Assembly: GCA_037013495.1 (NCBI GenBank)
Contig: CM072808.1
Coordinates: 10,517,319 to 10,581,318, forward strand
From: Hippophae tibetana
Taxonomy: Eukaryota; Streptophyta; Magnoliopsida; Rosales; Elaeagnaceae
Direction of reading: 5' to 3'
DNA length: 64,000 nt
Shown here: positions 35,520 to 47,863 of the stretch, piece after piece
Layout of the letters: the number at the start of each line of letters is the position of its first letter
How positions within the stretch are numbered: the stretch's first letter is position 1
The notes under the pieces: model-generated
The model's database searches: none
Told to the model about the DNA's origin: nothing
What the model saw: the letters and a program-made list of their open reading frames with translations, nothing else
Made by a program: the position numbers and the translations under genes

Positions 35520-36538
35520 TCCTCAGTGTAAAGTTGGTTACTGACGATTAGTAATGCACACATGAACTTAGTTAGGTACACTTTGTATCTAAGCATGTCT
35601 ACACACACCAAACGGAAGTTTTTCGAAGTGTCCATGCTAGATTGAGTGTTTGTTGTTTTGTTTCATTTTAGTTTTTTTGGTATTTGTGGAAACATATTTG
35701 GAAATTTTTGAAAACAAAAAATACAAATTTTTATGTGCTTGCCTACTTCTTGTCTACCCTGGAAATCAAGACTCTAACGACTATTTTCCTCGTTAGGATA
35801 GTCCTTTACCCTTGCTAGGGTTGTGTTTTACTCTCCCCAAGATGGGGTGGCAAGCCTTTAGACAACTAAGAATTTTATACCCCCTATTTTATTATTAAGT
35901 AATTAGAAAATTTAAGAAAAGCTTTGTAAAAAATTTATCACATCTCTAATTTCGTTTCACAAATTATCTTAAATGTTTTTTGGTGTTATGTTGTGTGCTT
36001 GTGAGTGTAAAATAATGTTCTTGACTAGTAAGTACTTAAGACAATTTTACTAGTGGGTTGAGGTTAAGATGGGTACCTTATTATGTTCACGTCTTCACTT
36101 GTTTGTCATTAATCACACTATTATGCACAGTGTTGGCTCTAGAAGGAAGTCTGATTCATGTATCCAATCAAGTTATTGAAAAGGTAACAAGTGAGGGCAA
36201 CAATAAGTAGTTAGAGTAGGGTGGTCTCAACTGATAGAGGTATTTACATTTATATTTTATTAAGTTGTATCTATTTATTCAATTATAGTGAATTGTTTAT
36301 TGTGGAGTATTTTTCATAAGAAACCCGAGGATTTTACCACATATGTAGGGATTCTATATTGGTTTATCTCATTATATCTTGTTTTATGCATGATTAGCTT
36401 TTATGTTGGTACAATTTGAGTATCTATCTAGTATGTTACAACATATGAGATTTAGACACTCATTGGAAAGCTTTTCTTTTTTACTTTTGTTGTTCAATGC
36501 TTTCTTTCCTTTCTATGTAGCATGTCCATTGTATTCTA

Positions 36539-36545
<7 letters not shown>
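35520..36545 (+). mobile_element. LTR of SIRE/Maximus-like copia
   Basis: Homologous to 8576-9545 (see there). A gag relic in the same direction starts within 500 bases to the right, and a weak TATTAGAGTTGGTTC near 36760 resembles a decayed initiator-Met primer site. I therefore read this as the 5' LTR. The true LTR end is probably near 36740, with the GT microsatellite expanded inside it. Confidence 0.65.

Positions 36546-36550
<5 letters not shown>

Positions 36551-36598
<48 letters not shown>
36551..36598. repeat. (GT)24 microsatellite
   Basis: Uninterrupted GT run preceded by (AT)5. It lies near the 3' end of the SIRE-like LTR. Confidence 0.97.
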
Positions 36599-36600
<2 letters not shown>

Positions 36601-36839
36601 AAATAAATTAATATGTTTGTTATCTAATTGATTTATACTACTTTTATTTTTATCTACTATTTGTTTATTTTCACTACATGCAAGTTTGGTGTTAGTCTCT
36701 AAAGAGTCTAAATCCATTTTCTCTAGTTGTTCACAATGTGTTGGACTCATTCAATTTGTATTAGAGTTGGTTCACCTTGTTGGGCTTGACTGCGCTGTTT
36801 TTTATTTTGTATAAACTAATTTCTACACACATACACTTC

Positions 36840-39180
36840 TTTCTTGTAGACTCGAGAGAAGGTAGACTTCCACTATGCTTGCTGAAAGTTTTAGATACGG
36901 ACCTTGTTCTAGTTACTAGGGGACCATATCTAGTTTTTGATGGAAAATTATCCAATGGACAAAGGAAGGGAGTAAAAACTCTAGATGCAACAAAAAAAGT
37001 CTTTATGCCATCATCAAAGTAGTTACTCCTGATGAGTATAGAAGAATTGAAAGTTACACCACATCCAAGAAAACAGGGGATATTCTTGAGACAATGCATA
37101 AAGGTACCTCTGTGGTTAAAATGTCTATAATTTTAAAGCTAAATAGAGATTTCAAGCTATGTATTATGAAAAATGAGTAAATGGTTGATAAGTTCTATAC
37201 TCACTTCACCAACATTATTAACATCTCTTATAATCAAGAGAGACCTACAAGTGAGGAAAAATAGTTCAAGAAGATTATTTCAAGTCTCTTAAATTGTTTC
37301 CATGTTAAGGTCATGGTTATTTAATCCATGTAAAAATTAGGAGAATGCATAATGACCAAGTTGGTAGGTGACCTTCAAGTCTTTGAACTTCATCACCTCC
37401 TCCATAGAAAAAATCAAAATGTTGTTGTTAAAGGAAAGATCATTGGCCTCAAATTAAACCACTAAAGATAATGGTTTTAGCAAAACATTAAGTAATAAAA
37501 TTATCACCAATAAAGGTTGAAGTCCTAATGAAGAATAGATGGTGTTGCTTCCCAAGAAGTTTAAAAGATTCTTCTAGAACAAGAAGATATCTTCTAGTGG
37601 AGTTAGAAGAGATAACTGGAGTAAAAAAAGGACTCAAGATTAATGAAGAATGATAATGACTCTGAGGATGAGTTAAAAGAACAACATGGGAAGAGCCATG
37701 TTAATAAGATTAAGTGCTTCAATTGTGGGAAGCCTTGTCACATTGCAAAAAAACATTTCCCAAGAAGAAATACATGAATAAGCATGCTATGAAGGTTGAG
37801 GTTACTATTTTGGATGGTAGAATCAGTGCTAACGAGGATGATACTAACTTCTTAGCCTTTATGGCTTCGATAATTGTTGAAGATCCTTCTACTATAGTCT
37901 TATATTGCCGAGAAGTTTTTGCATACAATGATGATTATCAAGACAAGTTAATGTATATGTATAAGATCTCTTGAGATAGCACATCAAGTCTTAGAAAGCC
38001 AAGAAGAAGGCATTGGAAAACCTTGAAGAAAGAGAGTGTGAGTTAAGCATACTAAAGGATACTCTTGAGAAAAAGAAGTTGTCAATCAACAATGATCCAT
38101 GTGATCTCACAAATAAGTGTGAGATTATATAGATAGTATATTCTGATTTGTAAGAAAACTTTAATGAAAAATATGCTAAGTTGAAGAGTCTTGAGTATGA
38201 CTTGAAGAAATCTAAGACTTGAAAAGCTACTCTTATATGTGCTAGTTCTGATCCTTCTTCTAATCAAACTATTGAAATTGCCTATTTAAGGAAGCAAATG
38301 ACATATGCTCTTACTGAAAAAGAAGCAAAACTTGAGCAACTCCATGCCAAACTTAAAATTCTTAATAATTTTGCTATCAATCTTGAATCTTTCTTCAAGA
38401 AAAGGAAGATTTAATTATAGCTTTGAAGGATAAGCTCTTAGTGAGTGGGAATAAGTTCACTCATTCCAATTATATGGTTAAAAGATAATGATAGGTTCTT
38501 CAAAACTCAACGAGATCATCAACAACACTAAGTCTTCTAGTGATGAGAGAGGAATCGACTATGAAGAAGGGGTCTCTACTTTTATGAGTGTTACTCCCAA
38601 GTTTGTTAGATCAACTACTCAAGACACCAAGATGAAGTCTATTATAGCCATCCCTAAAGATAAATTTGTTTCTACATCCTGGCCTTCCTCCTTTAGTAAG
38701 GTAAAAAAATCACCTACTACTAGTTCTTCCCATCACATTAGTTATAGTCTCTTGCCTTTATCCACTTCATCTTCTCCTATCGGTCAACATTGTGGTGAAT
38801 GTAAGCCTCTAAGACCAACCTTTGATAAATTAACTACTCATCCTTGCATGAGAGTTAATATGAATTCTTCGTACTCTTCTTCTCAATTATATGTTACTCT
38901 TTGGAATTAGAGACTCACATTCTCTCACTCCTCAGCAAGTGTATGCAATTTGTGTGCTACTACTTGCCACATTTCTAGGTAGTGTTCTAGATACATACAA
39001 AGTACCGCTTGGAGTTCTCCATCTCACTCTCCTCTCTCTGTCCCTTCTAGGTGTAGCTATTGCAGCTTACCTAAGAATGTTCAAGCTGGATGCATTATGC
39101 ATAAACGTCACAGTACAAAAAAAACTACAATTTCTTCTAAAAGTTCTCTTGGTTTGTGTATGGGGATCACCTTAGTCGAG
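36840..39180 (+). pseudogene. SIRE/Maximus-like gag relic
   Basis: Decayed + strand gag in family order. A UBN2-type capsid part reads TSKKTGDILETMHKGTSVVK near 37065, with KFYTHFTNIIN near 37190. The CCHC zinc knuckle is CFNCGKPCHIAKKH near 37716, with the last Cys changed to His. A long charged coiled-coil-like stretch follows (about 37980-38400), then SSKLNEIINNTKSSSDERGI at 38490 and a Ser/Thr-rich tail to 38910. The frame changes several times. No protease, integrase or RT follows, so the element was truncated after gag. Confidence 0.72.
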
Positions 39181-39573
39181 TGAATGGGGATCGCTCAACT
39201 ATCTTTTCTATAATGTTAAAATAAAACATTCCTCAAGTGCCTCATACACCATATGCTCATATGAACCCAAAGATACACTTTGACATTGTTACCCCTCCTA
39301 AATTATTTAAAGGAAGGAATGTAGTTTGATTACTCTTTTTGGTGATCAATGTGGGTGGAGTTTCTTTTTTTTCTATTTCCTTGTTGTATTTCTAAACTTA
39401 TTTTGGGTGCTTTACCTTGTTCGTCTAATATTTATTTGTGTTATTTTTTCTTCCTTTACTAATTGAAAAATAAAAAAAATATCTATGTTTTGTGGTTTAG
39501 CACTCTCCTTCTCCCTTTCTCTCTCCTCCAACAATGTTTTGCATCTTTTCAGGGAACCTTACCACCCCCTCAC
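39181..39573. other. No recognisable gene
   Basis: Spacer between the copia relic and the old Athila-family LTR. Nothing recognised. Confidence 0.5.
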
Positions 39574-41296
39574 TGATGATTGACAAGGTTATCTTAGTTT
39601 TTAGTGCTATTTCTGATTTTTTAACTTGTAATTACACCAAAAACTTGATGTGCCAAAATTAGAAGTACAAATTTTGTATGATTTATAAAATAGCTCACAA
39701 GTGAATGAATCACTTATAAATAATAATAAGTGTACTTCCAATGTCGGTCTAAAGAGGAATAAAGTGGTTTTTAAATTATTCAACAAATTCTTTAAAATGA
39801 AAATAAAAACATAAACACCCTTTCACGATTGTTTTGTTTGAGATCTAAACTAATGACATAAAAATAAAGATAAATTCAATAAACATTTAGGAAATTAGAC
39901 ATTCATCATGCTATAGAGAATTTATTAGAGATATTAGCTAATTAATTATACTTGCTTAATGTGAAGTAGGTTAAGATTATTGATTTTCACTTGTTTGTAT
40001 GAAAATATCCAAAGACAAGGATCATTCTCGTTGTTAAAAATAAACCAATTAATATGCTTAGAGATTAACAAACCATTTAATTTGTTTCCTTAGGTGGGAC
40101 GTGACAATTTAAACTCTCATCAAGGTTTCTAAATTAGGTTTATGATTTAAGTATCTGAAAAGTAACTTTTAGATTTTAAACTATTATGAATGATATGTTA
40201 TATGTCATCAATATATCTTTCACTAATAATTCTTATAATAAACTTTGATATAGAGTTCTTAAAATCAGATCCAAAATATTTCATCTAACATCTAAGAGTT
40301 GACTCTAAATCAAATTAACATAATTAAATCTTAAATCTAACTCTCTTATTTATTATGAAAAACACTTCGTCAATATATTTTTCTTTTACAAACTTCGTTT
40401 TAATCTTGATAAAGAAATAAAACTTAAATAATTGTATACAAATGTTTAATCTACTTTAATATTTCACAAGGGTAACATTATTGCTAATATCCCATTTTAT
40501 TTATAACTAAACAAGCATATTTTAATAAATGATCAATAAATTAAGCATAACATATAAAGAACACATAAAAAGAATCAATAAAAAAATACAATTAAATATA
40601 CCTCAATAGAAAATCAATATTGTTTCTGTTCTATAAAACCTCTAAACATAATTTTTATACTATTTATTGAATTGAAATTTTTTCAGCTCTCAATTGAGAG
40701 AATAACTTAAAACTACTAAACAAGAAAGATAAAAGGATTAGAGAAAGCTAAGAAAGATTAAAAGGGATGAAGGATGACTGATATAATTCAAATGGGGTCC
40801 TATTTATATGTGAATAAAGGAGAAAAAATAAGGGCCAAAAGTCTGGAATTGTGGCATAGACTATTAGATGGTTTGGACACGATCTAATTAACTTGAAATA
40901 CGGTACATAACATTTTCATGTCATGGCCCACATAGAATCTTAGATGTGTTATATTCAGTTCGTTAGCCTCATGTCACGGCACATAAAACATCCACAACGT
41001 GGCATGCATTGTTCTCATCAACTTTAAACCTATATTTTTTTGTATCTTTTTTTTTGGAACATATGTTATCTTTTAAGTCTTAAATTTGTAATGGAGTGCT
41101 TTAAGTCTAATTTTTCAAGTGTTGATCAATTTTATCTTTTTTTAAGCTAAAATTCCTGACAAATAAGAAAATATACACATGATTCTGAAAAGAAACATTT
41201 TTTTAAAAGGATTGTAAAACTAGGAAAATACAAATCAATTTTATCATTAAACATGCATAAAATCACAATACATTGAGTACTTTTAAGCACTTATCA
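39574..41296 (-). mobile_element. 3' LTR of the old Athila-family element
   Basis: It starts TGATGATTGAC and ends GCACTTATCA, 1723 bases. Alignable with 46504-47855 and, more loosely, with the young LTRs (CCTTTCACGATTGTTTT versus CCTGTCACGATAGTTTG). Confidence 0.82.
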
Positions 41297-42900
41297 CAAA
41301 CCTCAACTAGTTTCTTAGTTGTCTCTTAACAAGAATGGCAAAAAATTAAAAATAAAAACTAAAATAAAACTATCCTAAATCATTTTTTTATTTACACGAT
41401 TGCATTTGTCATATTCAATAAGCCTTTAAACATCTATGTAGCAAGTACTGGATGAGTTTAAGTCTCATAAGTGTTTTTAGATATGGTACCACAAACATCA
41501 AAATTAAAAGCAAATACCAAAAACAAATAAAGAACATATAAATAAATAAATTTTAAAATACAATAAAATATAACAAAATAAAAAGAATAATAAAACTTTT
41601 CATGCTTTGACTCTAACCTCACAAGACATTCTCTCAATAACAATCATCTTATTGGTACAAGTACTCATTCATAGGTATATGCAAAAAAAAAAAGGTTTAT
41701 GTATAGAAAAGAACTAACAGTTTCATATATGTTTAAAGAAGAAAATGCTCAAGGTAGTGCATAAAATTGATCTTATTAAAAGAATCAAATGAAAGGATTT
41801 TATGAAGAAATCACATATTATTTTCATACATCAATCAAATTCATCAAATAAAAATCTCAAGTAATATGTCTTTCAAAGATGAAGAAAATGTAAATCACTT
41901 CTTGGGGAATTATTCCTATACTTTTTATTTTATATTTAACCAATTCTCACAACTTTGGAGGATATTTGGTGGTAGCATTTAGTTTATCCTATTGCGTTTT
42001 CTCTCTTTTTTTCTTATTATTTTTTTCTTTTCTCTCTTTTTTAGAGATGTTCTTTTTTTAAATATAGGACCCATGTACAGATTGTATTTTTTTTGTATGA
42101 TAAAGTAGTGGCTAATTTGTGGCTTTTTCTCTTTTAGTTGTTTAGGTAACTTCATATATGTCTCTTTTTAAGAAGTAACACATGAATGAAAAATATGGCA
42201 TATACTTTCAATTTCTACTTAAGTCATTTAATTTAAGAAATAAAAGTAAGTATATGACACTTTATTAAATGAAAAAATCCTAACATTCAATGCAAAGACA
42301 TATAAGATCATCTAGAAATTTAGAATTTATAAGAAGGTTGTTTAAAGGAGTAGAAAAAATATCATCACTCAGAAATGGAAGATAATGGCTCCAAATATAT
42401 TCTCACAAGACAATCTTCACTATTTGATTCCTAAACATCAATTTTCGATTTATTGCAATTTCAATATTTTATCATAAAATACTAATTGTGATAAAAACTA
42501 ACTAATTATAACACTACTCTATGAAATATTTTCAAAATTCATCTAACAATGCAAAGACTTACTCTATGAAATATTTTTGAAATTCATCTAACAATGTAAA
42601 GACTTAATCATTTCTTTAAATTAACTAAAAGACATGATAATTTTGTAAAAAATAATTTGAAAATTATCCTAAAATTTCTTAAAACAAAAAAAAATAAAAA
42701 TAAAGCACACAAAAGATAAAGTAAAAGCAATGTTAAAAAGTATATATATGAACATTCAAAAATTTCATATTAGAATTTAGAGTTACTCATTTATGTTGTC
42801 CAGACCTTGTTCTTTAGGTTGGTGTGGTGATCTTTGTGAATGTACAAAAGTGAAATCATAATGTAAATACTCTAATATTGCTAAGTGGCTTGTATCCATG
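41297..42900 (-). other. 3' untranslated region shared with the young Athila element
   Basis: Non-coding. It parallels 52367-53940 of the young element. Shared pieces are CTTAGTTGTCTCTTAACAAG/CTTGCTAGTCCCTTAGCAAG next to the LTR, AAACTATCCTAAATCA, GGGGAATTATTCCTATA-type phrases, CCCATGTACAGATTGTA and TTGTGGCTTTT. Such conservation in a region without a frame suggests a constrained RNA segment. Confidence 0.75.
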
Positions 42901-42917
42901 TCATAATGACTCACTTG

Positions 42918-43905
42918 TTATCGTTTCATTTCATACATTAACATGTTATCTTCCATTTGATCATGATGTTGTTGATTCAATAATGTAACTTGTTGAGTGA
43001 AATAGCCATCCCGGTACTCTTCCCTATAGCTCGTTCTTTCCTCAAGATTATGAAGTTGTTCTTTCATAGATGGTCTTGATAGAGGAATGGCTCTTCTTTC
43101 TCTTGGGACAATATTTATACTAGAAGTGAGCTCATCAAAATATGCTAGATCCAATTAATAATTTACCAAGTTGTAAAATAACTTTATCGTTTGAGTGAAG
43201 TACCCTTGCTTTCTTACATAAAGATTTGATTAATTGGTAAAAAAAGAAATTCAAACGGTGATTGTTTGCTAGATAACTTTATCCTTTTGTCAATTATGTT
43301 CCATACATCCATAGGCATCTTGGATGCATTTGCATATAGTAAAATAGCTCTCTATTAATAGTATTGTCTCGTAAGAATCAGTCTTGAAAACACAAAGTAT
43401 TGCAAAACTTGAATAATTTTATCCAAATACTTTGCTTCAAGTCCCTTATGCTTATCACTAACATATATCTATTTAGAACCTTGAATAATTAAGGTTTCAA
43501 TTACCATAGTATAATCAACATTATTTAAATAATTTTAATACTAACCTTCTCCAATATTCATAAAATATAGTGAGCATTTATATCATTTTCCGAATGGGAT
43601 GAGTATATCCCATACTTTAACTACATTCTCAATGGGGTCATGAACATTGGCATAAAATGCTCGAACAATAAATTCAATAGTAGCCTTCGATTCTTTTATG
43701 AACATTTTCCATCCTAGAACTACTATGACATTCGTAATTCAATTAGATCGATAACTAAAATCCATCCCCTCTCAGGTATGAATCCTTTATTCACTTTTAT
43801 CGATTGTTCAAAGCATACTTTGGCATCAAAACTAGCAAATTTAGTCATATCATAATCTTCAAAAGTGGAAACCTCGTTTTCTTTCCTACTCCTTTTTGGT
43901 GCCAT
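42918..43905 (-). pseudogene. Putative plant transposon protein ORF (Athila-associated), decayed
   Basis: It starts MAPKRSRKENEVSTFEDYDM at 43905 and continues through FIPERGWIL. After frame breaks come ATIEFIVRAFYANV, MPMDVWNIIDKRIKLSSKQS and LYQLIKSLCKKARV, ending with a charged tail SMKEQLHNLEERTSYREEYR (43154-42918). The order and wording resemble the 'putative plant transposon protein' domain that accompanies Athila-type retrotransposons. Its biochemical role is unknown to me. It occupies the slot that gag2-pol occupies in the young element. Several stops and frameshifts. Confidence 0.55.
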
Positions 43906-44819
43906 TTTCCAAATTTAAATAATATCTAAAACTTAAAAGTTCACAACAAATCCATATAACAACATAGATTATACCAAATATTTCTTAACTCTTCTTTGTC
44001 CTAATTACGGTTTTGAAACTCTTTAAAAATCACAAATACTCAAAAAATTTAAAGAATTTAATTTAAAGACTTAAATTCTAAAAATTTATGAATGGTTACT
44101 TTGTGTTGTTGTGAATTAAAGAACAATGAACAACATCCCTCTTGAAGATGAATATTTATTGATATTGTTTGAAATTTTTGAAAATTTCTATATGGAATGA
44201 GTAAATAATTGTTAGGAAAGTGATTTTTGGGAAGGATTTTAAAATTTATTGTGAAAAGGTGGGATTTTTTTAGAGTATTTGGAGTGTTTTGTAGGAGAGA
44301 ATCTTAGGGTTTATGAGAAAATAAGAGAAAAGTGAGAAAAATCGAGTGGGGCAGGTTTTGTTTCCAGAAATTATACCTGGGCCTCGACGTAGGAATATGC
44401 ATGCCATGGTGCCAACATTTTAGCCTTGTTACAAATTTTAATCAAAACCTCTATTCCACGACACTAGTAAAATCATGTCATGACATGAACGTTTAAACTT
44501 TAGATCTTTTTGAAATCAAAACACCCCATGCAAAGATGCAAAACAAAGCGTGTAATGGCACGCATCAAACTATTTTTCTCACTTGTTTTAACATTTACTC
44601 CCCCTTTTTTTTAATAAGTACACACGCATAAATATATAATAATACACACAAAATCTATAATAAAATTACATATTTAAATAAAATATTTAAAAACAATTAT
44701 CTATTAAATGAAAATTAATGTGATAATAAAATAATATATTACCTCGCATCTAAGACTCTATTTATAATCTTTAGTGAGATATTGCTTAAGGATTTCATGT
44801 TTTTGTAAACTCAATACCC
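43906..44819. other. No gene between gag relic and ORF
   Basis: AT-rich non-coding interior of the old Athila-family element. Short phrases (CATGTCATGACATG, GGCACGCATCAAAC) resemble parts of its own LTR U3, so part may be rearranged LTR sequence. Confidence 0.5.
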
Positions 44820-46050
44820 CCACGTTATTGAGTTCTATTTTATGTCTAACCTTGTAGTTATTCTTTACCTTACTTCTACAAGTGCTCAATTAACTACTTC
44901 ACTTGTAATTTCGTCTACTTATTGGAAGTCTCTACAGAGTCCAACCTTTGATTAGTTCATGATTGCACGTCTCTGCAAATTTGATTGAATGAATTCAAGT
45001 TGACCTCTAGATTTGGCTTGTTGGGAGGATTCTTGGGCATTTATTGATGGAATTGTTGGCCCGGTGAGTCTAAGCTTTGGGCAAATAGAGGGTTGTTCTA
45101 CCTTTAAGGGAAGTTAAGATGATTTTTCTTACCAGAATTGTAAGTATTAGCATTGGGCTCATACCCTGTTATTATTTGGTATCCCCTTAATATATTGACA
45201 TGCTTGGGTCTAAAATTATCTTCTCCTTGATAGGGATAGGTTTTAGCACCATGTCCCAAATTACTACAAACTGCATTGTTCTTTATTTGTGGTGACATGT
45301 GTTGCAAGAAATGTATCTTGCTTGGTGAGTTGAGAAAGCTCCATTTGAATTTCAGTATTGGAGTCTATTTCATGAACTTCATCTCTTCTCACCCGAGTGC
45401 TCTTTTGTTAAAAATTATCACCCAACATCTCAAAGACATTGTAAGTCTCTAAGGTAGTTTTTTTTTTCATTGCTCCTCTAATAATCAACAATAAACTGAC
45501 ACTATTGTGGCAATCCATAAAATAAAAATTGGTTCTGTAGCTACAAAGGATAAATGTGATAATGCATTGAGTGAGAATTTTGAACCTATCAAGAAGGATA
45601 AATGGAAGATTTCTACATCCATTTGAGATAAAGTTGTTATCTTAGCTCTCAGCTCTAGTGTCTTTTGTAGGAATAGAAATTTCCTATAAAAATTTTATAA
45701 ACATCATTCTAGGTCATCAAGGAACCTGAGGGAAGTGACATTGACCATGTCTTCGCCCTATCTTTTAGGTTGTAGGAGAAACACCTCATTCTAAGTTGAC
45801 CCAATTGGATTGAGACAATTGCAATGCCAATTACTCACCTTACAAACTCTTTCATAGTGTTTTCCCTTTGTTGTGGATTTTCTCCTATAATTAAAGATTC
45901 AGGTAAAGGGTTAAGGTTAGCCTCACAAATTTACTCAACAAAAGGTTATGGTACCTCAAAGTCCACCCTTCTTGATAATCTACTAAGTCTATTTATATTT
46001 TTATTATATGATGTGAGAGGGTATACTAAGGACCTCCTACCTCACTTAAA
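44820..46050 (-). pseudogene. gag relic, gag1 type (old Athila-family element)
   Basis: Matches gag1 of the young element: a PLVYPLTSY-like N-terminus near 46020, TMKEFVR*VIG near 45855, QLRMRCFSYNLKDRAKTWSM near 45780, LQNQFLFYGLPQQCQFIVD near 45520, and NLGHGAKTYPYQGEDN with PNANTYNSGKKNH (45307-45104). The Cys/His zinc-binding part is degraded. Relative to gag1 there is a deletion of about 50 codons: the IQLG segment runs straight into QLRMRCF, removing the LPSFYG region. Numerous stops. Confidence 0.8.
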
Positions 46051-46484
46051 CTTATAAAAGCAAGATTTATAATCAAGTGTGAAGTAGAAAAAAAATATAC
46101 AAACATATTACATGTTTGTACACACAACTACTAAAAATGTAGAAATTAAAAGAAATAAATAGTACAATGATACATATGTTAGCAAAAGAAAATAAATTAA
46201 ATTAAGCTAGTGCACAAAAATACTAAACATGAAACTATTAAAAGAAATAATGATGCAAGTAAAAGAAAGTAAATAAATTAAATTAAATTAAAGTTAAAAT
46301 TTGAAAAGAAAATAAACTCTAATAATTAAATAAATAAAAGAAAAGGTGAAATTTAAAATATCTATAATTAATTGATAACTTAGATATTCTAAGATTTCAA
46401 ATAAAAATCATGATATTTATAATACAAAAGCTTTTTAAGATTTTGATAATATAAATTTAAAAACAGTATCCCCTCCCCCACCCC

Positions 46485-46503
46485 CAAATTGGCACCAAAA
46501 ACT
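46485..46503 (-). promoter_or_regulatory. Decayed tRNA-Asp-type primer site
   Basis: CCCCCAAATTGGCACCAAAAACT on the + strand aligns with CCCCGGCAACGGCGCCAAAAACT of the young element, several bases changed, at the same place next to the LTR. Confidence 0.65.
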
Positions 46504-47855
46504 TGATGCTTCCAAAGGTTATCTTATCTTTCAGTGCTATTGTCGGTTATGCCTTGCAATTACACCAAAAATTAATGTCCTAAAATTAGGCGTATAAATT
46601 TTGTATGATTTATAAAATAGTTCGCAAATGCACAAATCATTTATAGAAATTAATAAGCATACTTCCAAGGTTGGTCTAAAGAAAAACCATATGGTTTTTA
46701 AATTATTCAACAAATTCTTAACATTGAAAATAAAAACCTAAACCTCCTGTCACGATCATTTTGGTTTAAGATCTAAATTGGTGACATAAAAATAAAGATA
46801 AATCTAATGAACATTAAGGAAATTAAACTTTTATTATGTAGTGGAGAATTTATGAGACATATTAGATTGTTAATTATACTTACTCAATATTAAGTAGGTT
46901 ATTAAAAATATGAATTAAATTATCGATTCTACCTTTTTTGTATGAAAATATCCTAAGGCATGGATTATTCTCGTTTTTAATAATAAGTCATTTAATATCC
47001 TTATGTGGGGCCTACCAATTGATTAATTATTAAAGTCTCATTTTTTAAGAGATTAACAAACCATTTAATTTTTCTCTTCAGGTGGGGCCTAACAATTTAA
47101 ACTCTCATCAAACTGTCTAAGTTAAGTTTATGATTTAAGTATCTAAAAACTAAATTTCATATTTTAAACTATTACATAGTATATGTCATCAATATATCTT
47201 TCAATAATAATTCTTATAAAAATCTTGGAAATAGAGTTCTCTAAATCAAATATTGAATATTTCATCTAACATATAAGAGTTACTCTAAATCATATTCATA
47301 TAGTTACATCTTAAATATATCTCTTATTTACTATGAAAAATACTTCATCAATATATTTTTCTTTTATAAACTTTATTTTAGTCTTGATGAAGAAATAAAA
47401 CTTAATTCATTTTATAAAAAGTTTAATGTCCTTTAATATTTCACAAGCGTAAAAATATTACTAATATCCCATTTTATTTATAGTTAGACATGCATATTAT
47501 AATAAATGATCAATAAATTAAACACATCATATAAAAAAAGATAAAGATAATCTAAAAAGAATATATTTAAATATAAATTTAAACATTGTCGTATTGTTTA
47601 TTGAATTGAAATTAAGCCTATTCCATGAGCTAAAATTTGTTCAACTCTAAATTGAGAGAAGAATTTAAAACTACTAAAAGTAAAGCTAAAAAGCATAGAT
47701 AAAACTAAAGAGTATTAGAAGGGATAAGGGACAATTGATACAATGCAAATAAGGTATAATTTATAGTTACATAAAAGGAGAAAAATAAGGATTAGAAATC
47801 AAATGTCACACAAATCTTCACATTGTGGCATAAAAGTTTTTTACACCATGTCATG
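46504..47855 (-). mobile_element. 5' LTR of the old Athila-family element, truncated
   Basis: Starts TGATGCTTCC next to the primer site and aligns with 39574 onwards through AAAAGTTTTTTACACCATGTCATG. The last 500 or so bases are missing, and copia pol sequence begins within about 10 bases. Confidence 0.75.
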
Positions 47856-47863
47856 TATATAAT

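Larger units (their letters stand above)
39574..47855 (-). mobile_element. Old pol-less Athila-family element
   Basis: LTRs at 39574-41296 and 46504-47855 (the latter truncated) flank a minus-strand interior. After a decayed tRNA-Asp-type primer site come a gag1-type gag relic (46050-44820), an ORF of a different kind (43905-42918) and a long 3' untranslated region (42900-41297). The LTRs and 3' region align with the young element at 50375-63868. No protease, RT or integrase motif is present, so it would have depended on a partner. The right LTR stops where copia sequence begins. Confidence 0.8.

Noticed and set aside
36403..36606. 67-codon ORF ending in a Cys-Val run
   Set aside because: Produced by the (GT)n microsatellite inside an LTR.
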